Shown: positions 1-5,957 of the stretch, one piece after another
How the letters are laid out: each line of letters begins with the position of its first letter
Numbering within the stretch: position 1 is the first letter of the stretch
Assembly: GCA_024276295.1 (NCBI GenBank)
Contig: JAJRXN010000531.1
Coordinates: 1-7,757 of the forward strand
Length of the DNA stretch: 7,757 bases
Reading direction: 5' to 3'
From: Acidobacteriota bacterium
Lineage (GTDB): Bacteria; Acidobacteriota; Polarisedimenticolia; J045
Translations under genes and position numbers: made by a program
Notes under the pieces: generated by a model
What the model saw: only the letters and a program-made list of their open reading frames with translations
Told to the model about the DNA's origin: nothing
Databases searched by the model: none

Positions 1-32
1 AAAGAGTGGAGTGACAAGCTGTTTAGTTTCGT

Positions 33-61
33 ATTCTAGCCGCGCGAGGTCACGCTGTAAA
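33..61 (-). promoter_or_regulatory. Sigma70-type promoter pointing out of the left edge
   Basis: On the minus strand a -35 box TTTACA (61-56) is followed by a 17-base spacer and a -10 box TAGAAT (38-33). Each box differs from consensus at one base and the spacing is ideal. Transcription would start near position 26-27 and leave the window to the left. The site lies after the end of the feo/methyltransferase operon, so it should drive a separate unit outside the window. The downstream gene cannot be seen. Confidence 0.6.
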
Positions 62-124
62 GAACTGTATGACTATCCCGTTGGTAAGGCAATCTGCCGA
101 TCCTGCTTCGGCCGGCAGGCCCGC

Positions 125-148
125 TTCCCGATTCGAATTCGCGGGGAA
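125..148. terminator. Imperfect hairpin after the methyltransferase gene (weak candidate)
   Basis: The arms TTCCC (125-129) and GGGAA (144-148) flank the short palindrome ATTCGAAT. On the minus strand this lies about 50 bases past the methyltransferase stop. No T-run follows the hairpin on the minus strand, so it is not a canonical intrinsic terminator. It may have no function, or it may lie near a Rho-dependent end. Confidence 0.2.
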
Positions 149-196
149 ACCCAGCAAACCGAACGGCTTGCGACGGGCGCCGCCGGGCCGCCGGCC

Positions 197-1651
197 TCAG
201 CGCCACGAGCGCGGCAGCTCGAGGGCCAGCACCTGGCCGTCGACCACGCCGCCGCCGATCACCGCGCCGTCGACCGCCACAGCGACCTGTCCCCGCCAGC
301 GGTCCCCGGGAAGGTCGATCCGGCCCCGTTCGAGCAGTTCCAGGCCGCCCTGCCAGTCGAGATCGACCCGGTGTCCGCCGATCGCCGGGCCGAGCGCCCG
401 CAGCCCGGCGGAGCTGATCCGCGGGCCGCGGGCGGCGAGGTGGACCGCCCGCAGGCCCGGGGCGACGACCTGGAGCCGCGAGACGTCGCGTCCGGCGTCC
501 CGGTCGTGCGCCAGCGTCAGCCAGGCGGCCCGTCCCCGCGCGTGGAGGATCCAGCGGTCGAGCGCCTCGCGCCGGACGCCGAAACGGCGCGCCAGGTACG
601 CCGCGACCTCCTCGCGGACGCGCCGGTCGTCCCGCAGCAACTCCTGCGTCGCGTCCCGCCGGGCCCGCGCGACGCGCTCCGAGTCTGCGCTCTTCCGCAG
701 CAGGGCGAGGAAGAACCCCCAGGAGCCCGTGTGGTGCGGAAACACCCGCCGCGCGCGCCTGACTGGCTCCGGATAGACGGCCCCGCGCCAGGAGGTCAGC
801 CCGGGCAGGCCTGGACAGGCGGCCGGCAGCTCGGCGATCCCGACGTCGTCCCGCCGCGCGAGCACCTCGGCCAGCACCGCTTCGTTCTCCTCCGGGGCGA
901 GCGAGCAGGTGGCGTAGACCAGCCGCCCGCCCGGCTCCAGCAGGTCGCAGGCGCGCGCGAGCAGGCGGGCCTGGAGCCCGTGGGCCTCCGCGAGCCCCGC
1001 CTCGCCGCGCGGTTCGTAGCGCGGCGAGGAAACGCGGAACGTCCCTTCGCCGGTGCACGGTGCGTCGAGCAGGATCGCGTTCCACCCCCTGCCGGGCGCG
1101 GGACTGGGGAACGAGCCGCCGTCATGACAGACCACGATCGCGGAGCCGACCGCCTGCCGGGCGAGGCTCTGCACGAGGATCCCGGTCCGGCCGCGGGACC
1201 GATCGTTGGCCACGATCTCCGCGCGACCGCCGGCCAGTGCGTCGAGCAGGATCGTCTTTCCGCCGGGAGCCGCACAGAGGTCGAGCACCCGTTCGCCGGG
1301 CCGGGGGGCCAGCGCCAGCGGGGCGAGGGCGCTCGAGACTCCCTGCGGGTAAGCGAAGCCGAACACTACCTCCGGGAGCGTGCCGGCACCCGTCGGGGCC
1401 TCGTGGACGCGCAGATGGAACGGTGAGCAGGCGAGCGGCCGCGCGCCGATGCCGCGCTCGGCCAGCGTGCGCCGGACGTCGTCGGTGTCGCGCTGCCATC
1501 CGGGAACCAGCAGGTCGACCGGCGCAGGCTCGTCGAGAACGGCACGCCAGGCCGCCGGGTCGTCGACGATCGGCTCGTAGCGCGCAAGCCAGTCGAGACT
1601 GGCGCGGATCCGCTCGTCGCGCCCCGCCTGACGGTCGGTCGGGCCGGCCAC
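197..1651 (-). CDS. RsmF/RsmB-like (NOL1/NOP2/Fmu family) rRNA cytosine-5 methyltransferase
   Basis: The product is about 484 residues and should use S-adenosylmethionine to methylate C5 of a cytosine in rRNA, in the cytoplasm. The SAM-binding motif I reads DLCAAPGGKT (about residues 124-133). Motif IV is DAPCTGEGT, with the release cysteine near residue 199. Motif VI is YATCSLAPEENE, with the catalytic cysteine near residue 249. Both family cysteines are therefore present. A segment resembling the family's conserved C-terminal part (RRARRVFPHHTGSWGFFLALL) follows, and then about 150 residues with the length and position of the extra C-terminal domain of RsmF-type enzymes. The GTG at 1651 was chosen because it begins 2 bases after the stop of the preceding gene, so translation is probably coupled. 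No strong ribosome binding site is visible. The open frame extends to 1759 but that part is Arg-rich and lacks similarity. The exact target (16S or 23S position) cannot be told, so no gene symbol is given. It is the last gene of the feo operon. Confidence 0.88.
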   Translation of the reverse strand: MAGPTDRQAGRDERIRASLDWLARYEPIVDDPAAWRAVLDEPAPVDLLVPGWQRDTDDVRRTLAERGIGARPLACSPFHLRVHEAPTGAGTLPEVVFGFAYPQGVSSALAPLALAPRPGERVLDLCAAPGGKTILLDALAGGRAEIVANDRSRGRTGILVQSLARQAVGSAIVVCHDGGSFPSPAPGRGWNAILLDAPCTGEGTFRVSSPRYEPRGEAGLAEAHGLQARLLARACDLLEPGGRLVYATCSLAPEENEAVLAEVLARRDDVGIAELPAACPGLPGLTSWRGAVYPEPVRRARRVFPHHTGSWGFFLALLRKSADSERVARARRDATQELLRDDRRVREEVAAYLARRFGVRREALDRWILHARGRAAWLTLAHDRDAGRDVSRLQVVAPGLRAVHLAARGPRISSAGLRALGPAIGGHRVDLDWQGGLELLERGRIDLPGDRWRGQVAVAVDGAVIGGGVVDGQVLALELPRSWR

Positions 1652-1653
1652 GG

Positions 1654-1872
1654 TCAGTCCGGCGCGTCGCGCCGCCCGTCCGCGGGTCGCGACCGGGCCG
1701 CCGGAAGGCGCCGCGGTCCGCGTTCGCCGCGTTCGGATTCGGCCGCCGCCGAACCGCACGAACCGCAGCCGGCATCCGTGCCCCGCAGCGAGGCGAGCAT
1801 GCGGCGGCCGAGATAGACCGAGGCGACGAGCACCACGGCCGCGACGAGGATGATCTGGAACGCGGCGCTCAT
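1654..1872 (-). CDS. FeoB-associated Cys-rich membrane protein
   Basis: This small protein has 72 residues. It begins with a single hydrophobic segment (about residues 5-21, FQIILVAAVVLVASVYL), followed by a basic stretch and a GCGSCGS motif around residues 35-41. The remaining tail is Arg-rich and low in complexity. A one-membrane-span N-terminus plus CxxC is typical of the small proteins encoded directly after feoB in many bacteria. They are thought to assist ferrous iron transport, perhaps by handling iron at the cytoplasmic face, but their biochemical role is not settled. The ATG overlaps the feoB stop as ATGA, a sign of translational coupling, and a GAGG about 10 bases upstream could serve as ribosome binding site. 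Family members are often nearer 50 residues, so the tail is longer than usual. Confidence 0.75.
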   Translation of the reverse strand: MSAAFQIILVAAVVLVASVYLGRRMLASLRGTDAGCGSCGSAAAESERGERGPRRLPAARSRPADGRRDAPD

Positions 1873-4049
1873 CCGGAGAGTCCTCGCGTCACCTGGAAGG
1901 TGACCAGGGCGCCGAGCCAGGCCAGCGCCGTCATGTACGTGAACGCGAACGCCGGCCAGCGCCACGTCCCGGTCTCCCGTCGCATCACCGCCAGCGTCGA
2001 GACGCACTGGCAGCAGAGCGCCATGAACACCATCAGCGACAGCGCCACCGGCAGGGTGAACAGCGGCGATCCGTCCGGCCGCCGGGCGTCCTCGATCCGG
2101 CGGATCATGTCGGGGGAGTCCTCGCTGGTGTCCTCGACGCCGAGGATCGTTCCCAGCGTGGCGATGATCACCTCGCGGGCCGGAAACGACGCCGCGACGG
2201 CCATGCCGATCCGCCAGTCCCATCCGAGCGGCGTCACCACCGGCTCGATCATCCGTCCGAAGCGTCCCATGAAGCTCTGCAGCAGGAGCGCCGCCCGCTC
2301 CGCGGCGTCGACCGCCCTGAGCTGCTCGACCGTCACGGCCCGCTCGCGCAGGTCTGCGTAGCGCTCCGTGATCGCGTCCGGCCGCGGGAAGTACGTCAGC
2401 GCCCAGACCAGTACCGAGGCGGCGAGGATCAGGGTGCCGGCACGCACGAGGAACTCGCGTCCCTGCAGCCAGGCGCGCATCGCCACGACGCGCGGATTCG
2501 GCAGACGGTAGCCCGGCAGTTCGAGCACGAACGCCGGCACGCGGCCGCGCAGGATCGACTGCCGCAGCAGCCAGACGACCGGCACCGCGACGACGACGCC
2601 GATCAGGTGGGCCGCGAGCAGCACGAGCCCGCGCAGGCCGACCAGCCCGCCGAGCCAGCTCCTGTCGGGAACGAACGCACCGATCAGCAGCACGTAGACC
2701 GGCAGCCGCGCCGAGCAGCTCATCAGCGGCGCCACGAGGATCGTCGCCAGCCGGTCGCGGCGGTCGGCGATCCCGCGCGCCGACATGATGCCCGGCACGG
2801 CGCAGGCGAAGCTCGAGAGCAGCGGGATCACCGACTGTCCCGACAGGCCGGCGCGCGTCAGCAGCCGGTCCATCAGGAACGCGCCGCGCGCCATGTAGCC
2901 GCAGTCCTCGAGGATCGCGACGAACACGAACAGCAGCAGGATCTGCGGCAGGAAGACGATCACCGCACCGACACCGCCGATCACGCCGTCGGCGAGCAGG
3001 CTCTCGAGCGGTCCCGGAGGGAACGTCGCCTCGACCGCGGCGGAGGCGAGCGCCGTGCCGTGGGAGATCAGATCCATCAGCGGCCGCGCGCCGGCATAGA
3101 TCGCCTGGAACACGCCGCCGAGGACGAGGAGCAGGATCAGCGTGCCCCAGACGTTGTGCGTCAGCACGGCGTCGATCCGCTCGCTCCGGCGCAGCGTACG
3201 GGAACCCTTGGCCGGTGCGAGGATCCGGTCGGCCACCTGCTGCGCCCAGGCGTAGCGCGCCGACGCCTCGAGCGCCGCCGGCGAGCGCTCGCCGGCGATC
3301 TCGCGCCGCAGAGCCTCCAGCCGCTCGGCCAGCCGGGGTCCGATCTTCGCGACGAGACGCCGCGGGATCTCGCCATCGACGTCGACGATCGCTCTCAGCG
3401 CCTCCGGGGCGGAGAGCCCGCGGCCGAAGGCGCGACGCACGTCGTCGTCGAACTCCTCGCGCAGCCGTGCGACGGCATCGCGCAGCTCGGGGGGAAGCTC
3501 GGGCAGCGGTGCGTGCGGTCTCGGCCGGCGCGCGAGCACGTCCTCGATCGCCGCGATCAGGGCGTCGATGCCTTAGCGCCGGTCGGCGCGGACGGGGATC
3601 ACCGGGACGCCGAGCAGCTTCGCGAAGGCCTCGACGTCGACCGGCCGGTCGATGAGCCGGGCGACGTACGGCATCGTCAGCGCCACGACCGCCGGCAGCC
3701 CGAGTTCGAGTACCTGCGAGGCGAGGTAGAGATTCCGGACCAGGTTGCTCGCGTCGACGATCAGCACGACGGCATCGAGCGGCTGTTCGCCCGGCAGGTG
3801 GTCGAGCAGCATGTCGACCGCCAGCAGTTCGTCCGGCGAGCGTGCGGCCAGGCTGTAGGTTCCCGGAAGGTCGGTCACGCGCACCGGACCGCGGCGGGTC
3901 CAGAGCGTCCCGCTGACCTGTTTGACCGTCACGCCCGGGTAGTTCGCCACCTGCTGCGAGAGGCCGGTCAGCGCGTTGAAGACGCTCGTCTTCCCGGTGT
4001 TGGGGTTCCCGACGAGGGCGACGGAGGGACTGTCCCTGGCTACGAGCAC
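1869..4049 (-). CDS. feoB: Ferrous iron transporter FeoB, interrupted by an in-frame TAA
   Basis: FeoB is an inner-membrane Fe2+ permease with an N-terminal G-protein domain. The frame has 727 codons including the final TGA, a normal family length. Seen in the G domain are G1 GNPNTGKT (14-21), a G2 region NYPGVT (36-41) and G3 DLPG (60-63). The expected G4 N/TxxD reads TMPY (125-128), so the guanine-contacting Asp is Tyr. Codon 159 is TAA (3573-3575), at the end of the G domain. Similarity resumes in the same frame immediately after it (GIDALIAAI). The membrane domain has EDCGYMARGAF (about 381-391) and two pore/gate motifs, FACAVPGIMSAR (about 414-425) and PLMSCSARLPVY (about 441-452). The C-terminus contains CCQCVSTLAVMRRETG. 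The start is GTG, overlapping the feoA end by 10 bases, with AGGTGGAG just upstream. If the TAA is real, the protein is either split, with possible re-initiation at GTG 3539, or inactive. Confidence 0.88.
3573..3575 (-). other. feoB: In-frame TAA inside feoB (codon 159)
   Basis: The minus strand reads CGC TAA GGC ATC GAC. Before the stop the protein reads GVPVIPVRADRR, and directly after it GIDALIAAIEDVLARR, both in one frame. FeoB proteins typically have a segment like SARxGEGID here, so the stop falls on a single residue, commonly Glu or another polar residue, with no insertion or deletion. A single base substitution would remove it. A GTG at 3539, 11 codons on and preceded by GAGG only 2 bases away, is the nearest possible restart, but its ribosome binding site is poorly spaced. 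Confidence 0.9.
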
Positions 4050-4270
4050 GGCTCCACCTCGACGCGTGCCGCTTCACTCTTGCGCACGGAGAGGTGGTAG
4101 CCATGGAGCCGAAGTTCCATCGGATCGCCGAGCGGTGCGAGTCGCACGACCTCGACGTTCGTTCCCTCGATCAGTCCCATCTCGAGCAGGCGTTGGGTCA
4201 GGCCGTCGGCCCCACGCACGCCGAGCACGCGGGCGCACTGGGTCGGAGAGAGTCGGTCGAGTGTCGTCAT
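4040..4270 (-). CDS. feoA: Ferrous iron transport accessory protein FeoA
   Basis: FeoA is a small cytoplasmic SH3-like protein that works with FeoB in Fe2+ uptake. This one has 76 residues, a usual length. The middle and end carry the family pattern: LTQRLLEMGLIEGTNVEVV, then LAPLGDPMELRLHGYHLSVRKSEA. The ATG at 4270 is preferred to the longer open frame (to 4336) because MTTLDRLSPTQ matches a typical FeoA beginning and because AAGGTG lies 8 bases upstream. The gene ends with TAG and overlaps the feoB GTG start by 10 bases. It is the first gene of the operon, about 65 bases downstream of the predicted transcription start. Confidence 0.92.
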   Translation of the reverse strand: MTTLDRLSPTQCARVLGVRGADGLTQRLLEMGLIEGTNVEVVRLAPLGDPMELRLHGYHLSVRKSEAARVEVEPCS

Positions 4271-4278
4271 GGCCTGCG

Positions 4279-4284
4279 CACCTT
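4279..4284 (-). promoter_or_regulatory. Ribosome binding site of feoA
   Basis: AAGGTG on the minus strand ends 8 bases before the ATG at 4270. It decides the start in favour of this ATG over the upstream in-frame codons. Confidence 0.6.
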
Positions 4285-4341
4285 GCCTTCCGGGCGACCG
4301 TCCGTGGCCTACATGCGAACTGATCTCAACTAGCACTTACC

Positions 4342-4369
4342 ATTATGGCGCTTCGAAACCCGGTGTCAA
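4342..4369 (-). promoter_or_regulatory. Promoter of the feo operon
   Basis: A perfect -35 box TTGACA (4369-4364), a 16-base spacer and a -10 box CATAAT (4347-4342, five of six consensus bases) lie upstream of feoA. The start of transcription would be near 4336-4338, giving a leader of about 65 bases. Ferrous iron genes are usually repressed by Fur or a DtxR-type regulator, but no clear Fur or DtxR palindrome was found over the promoter. The segment just downstream of the -10 box (about 4318-4341) is AT-richer than its surroundings and is where an operator could sit. Confidence 0.65.
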
Positions 4370-4379
4370 GTTCGGGTTT
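4356..4379 (-). terminator. Candidate glgA terminator hairpin
   Basis: Arms AAACCCG and CGGGTTT form a 7-base-pair stem (4356-4362 with 4373-4379) around a 10-base loop, starting 11 bases after the glgA stop. On the minus strand only three T residues end the stem, so termination may be partial. The plus strand shows four T residues, but no plus-strand gene ends here. The -35 box of the feo promoter lies in the loop. Confidence 0.45.
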
Positions 4380-4389
4380 TCGGGTCGCT

Positions 4390-5859
4390 TCAACGCAACA
4401 CGCGGTGCCGTTCGCGGCGGGATGCCCGTTCGACGAGCCGGCCGTAGCGGGCCGCCGGTCCGGTCCACGAGAAGTCCTGCGCCATCCCCCGCCGTCGCAG
4501 GTCCTCGATCGCTCCGGCCGGACCCCGGAAGACCGCGAGCGCCCGGCCGCACGCCCAGCGAAGGGCGGCGGAGTCGGGGTGGTCGAACACGAACCCGGTT
4601 CCGGAGCCGTCGCCGGTCTCGAGGTCGGTGACCGTGTCGGCCAGCCCTCCCGTGCGGCGCACGATCGGCGGCGTCCCGTAGCGCATCGCCACCATCTGGC
4701 CGAGACCGCACGGCTCGAACAGGCTCGGCATCACGAAGAAGTCCGCCCCGGCGTAGATCCGGTGCGCGAGCGCCTCGTCGAAGGCCGGGATCACGGCGAC
4801 CGACTGCCGCCACGTGCGGGCGATCTTCTCGAGCGGTGCGAGCAGCTCGGGATCCCCGGAGCCGAGCAGCACGAACTGGGCGCCCTGCTCGACCAGCCAG
4901 GGAGCGACGTCAGCGACGAGCGGGATCCCCTTCTGGCGGTCGATCCGGCTGACCATTGCCAGCACCGGCCGCGCGGCGTCGACGGACAGGCCGAGCGAGC
5001 GCTGGAGTTCGCGCTTGCAGACGCCCTTGCCGGTCAGATCGCCCGCGTCGTAGCGCGCCGGCAGCAGCGGATCGCTGGCGGGATCCCAGGTCTCGGTGTC
5101 GAGTCCGTTGAGAATGCCGACGAGGTCGCCGCCGCGGGCGTGCAGCTCGCGATGGAGTCCCTCGCCCCGATGGGGCCAGACGATCTCCCGCGCGTAGGTC
5201 GGCGAGACGGTCACGACGAAGCTCGAGAAGACGATCCCCGCCTTGAGCATGTTCACGTGGCCGAGCGACTCGGCGCCGTGTTAGTCGAGGTACGGCTCCG
5301 GGATACCGAGCCGGTGCGCCAGTTCGATCGGGAAGAGCCCCTGGTGCGCCAGGTTGTGGATCACCTGCACCGTGCCGGCGTCGGCCAGCGGGTCGAGAAG
5401 GTGGCCGCGTGCGCGCAGCAGCAGGGCGACGAGTCCCGCGGGCCAGTCGTGGGTCACGATCGCCTCGGGCAGGCCGCAGGACAGGTGTCGCAGCGCGTCG
5501 AGCGCCGCTCCGCAGAACCAGCCGAACCGCTCCCCGTTGTCGTCGTAGGAGACGTGGTTCTCGCCGTAGATCCCAGGGCGCGCAAAGAAGCGGTCGTGGA
5601 CCAGGATCAGCAGCCGGTACTGCCGGTGACGCGCGACCAGCGCAAGACCCTCGACATCCTGTCCGCCGAGCCGCGTCGAGACCGGGAACGCCTCGGCACC
5701 GGAAGGCACCGTCTCGACGATCGCGGGGTATCCCGGCACGACGACCGTGACGTCGTGGCCCGCACGGGCCTGGGCCGCGGGCAGGGCCGCGGCGACGTCG
5801 CCGAGGCCGCCCGCCTTGGCCAGCGGGGCGAGTTCCGGCGTGATGTGGGCGATGCGCAT
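4390..5859 (-). CDS. glgA: Glycogen synthase GlgA, interrupted by an in-frame TAA
   Basis: GlgA transfers glucose from ADP-glucose to the non-reducing end of alpha-1,4-glucan in the cytoplasm (GT5 family, GT-B fold). The frame has 490 codons including the final TGA, a normal length. Near the N-terminus is the ADP-glucose motif KAGGLGD, with Lys15 as in Escherichia coli. THDWPAG and IHNLAHQG (His about 168) follow in the first Rossmann domain. The second domain has SRIDRQKG (Arg about 305, Lys about 310), GSGDPELL, and the catalytic block PSLFEPCGLGQMVAMRYGT (Glu about 382) followed by RRTGGLADTV. Codon 193 is TAA (5281-5283). Similarity continues in frame afterwards (HGAESLGHVNMLKAG, TVSPTYAREI). 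All key residues remain, but each half alone would lack one lobe of the active site. The ATG start at 5859 gives the classic MRIAHITPELAPLAKAGGLGD opening. It stands as a single gene; other glg genes are not in view. Confidence 0.9.
5281..5283 (-). other. glgA: In-frame TAA inside glgA (codon 193)
   Basis: The minus strand reads CTC GAC TAA CAC GGC, so the protein reads IPEPYLD, stop, HGAESLGHVNMLKAG. In Escherichia coli GlgA the corresponding segment is FFNIHGLEFNGQISFLKAG, which places the stop on one variable residue before the HG pair, with no gap. The nearest downstream start-like codon (GTG at 5256) lies inside the conserved VNMLKAG segment and has no convincing ribosome binding site. 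Re-initiation there would in any case not restore a two-lobed enzyme in one chain. Confidence 0.9.
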
Positions 5860-5867
5860 GGCGCGTG

Positions 5868-5873
5868 ATTATC
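5868..5873 (-). promoter_or_regulatory. Possible -10 box of glgA
   Basis: GATAAT on the minus strand ends 8 bases before the glgA ATG. No good -35 box is seen at the expected distance. If it is used, transcription would begin within a few bases of the ATG, giving a leaderless or nearly leaderless mRNA. This would fit the lack of a ribosome binding site (the bases before ATG read CACGCGCC). Confidence 0.3.
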
Positions 5874-5902
5874 GGCCGCAGATCCCCTGCTGGGAAGGTC
5901 GC

Positions 5903-5933
5903 TTGACGGCCGAAGGAGGTCCCGGAGGATAAT
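5903..5933 (+). promoter_or_regulatory. Possible promoter of the DUF2339 gene
   Basis: TTGACG (5903-5908) and GATAAT (5928-5933) are separated by 19 bases, which is longer than the optimum of 17. Transcription would begin near 5940, shortly before the ATG at 5958. The unusual spacing keeps confidence low. Confidence 0.3.
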
Positions 5934-5944
5934 GCATATGCCAC

Positions 5945-5954
5945 GAGGGGGGAG
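5945..5954 (+). promoter_or_regulatory. Ribosome binding site of the DUF2339 gene
   Basis: The purine run GAGGGGGGAG ends 3 bases before the ATG at 5958, with its GAGG core about 9 bases away. It supports this ATG, and no other in-frame start lies close upstream. Confidence 0.5.
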
Positions 5955-5957
5955 TCG

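Larger units (their letters stand above)
1..196. other. Non-coding left-edge region
   Basis: This stretch lies downstream of the methyltransferase stop codon. Its first 90 bases are visibly less GC-rich than the rest of the window. It contains a minus-strand promoter (33-61), a short inverted repeat (96-112) and an imperfect palindrome (125-148). No reading frame here resembles a protein. The open plus-strand frame that passes through it simply continues antisense to the methyltransferase gene. No RNA gene could be folded convincingly. Confidence 0.6.

Noticed and set aside
75..150. tRNA-like pattern: a 5-base-pair stem with 7-base loop (96-112) followed by TTCGAAT (132-138) and TTGGTA (81-86)
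   Set aside because: The loop has C at position 33 and a pyrimidine at 37, the T stem has a mismatch, the D arm lacks its 5' strand and the acceptor stem pairs only partly, so no tRNA folds.
11..1426. Long plus-strand open frame (471 codons) starting near the left edge
   Set aside because: It runs antisense to the rRNA methyltransferase, has a composition rich in Arg, Pro and Ala expected from the reverse strand of a GC-rich gene, and shows no family motif.
1652..1759. Longer N-terminus for the methyltransferase from GTG 1759
   Set aside because: It would overlap most of the FeoB-associated gene's tail, is Arg-rich without similarity, and is less consistent with the 2-base gap to GTG 1651.
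3573..3575. Frameshift as the cause of the feoB interruption
   Set aside because: The frames before and after the TAA are the same and the local alignment needs no gap, so it is a substitution-type stop.
2607..4100. Long plus-strand open frame (497 codons) opposite feoB
   Set aside because: It is antisense to feoB, with low-complexity Arg/Glu/Gln/Asp composition and no recognisable domain.
4318..4347. Fur or DtxR operator overlapping the feo promoter
   Set aside because: The segment is AT-richer but contains no inverted repeat close to the Fur or DtxR/IdeR consensus.
4345..5868. Plus-strand open frame of 507 codons covering glgA in reverse
   Set aside because: It mirrors glgA exactly, has no motif of its own, and owes its length to GC-rich codon bias on the opposite strand.
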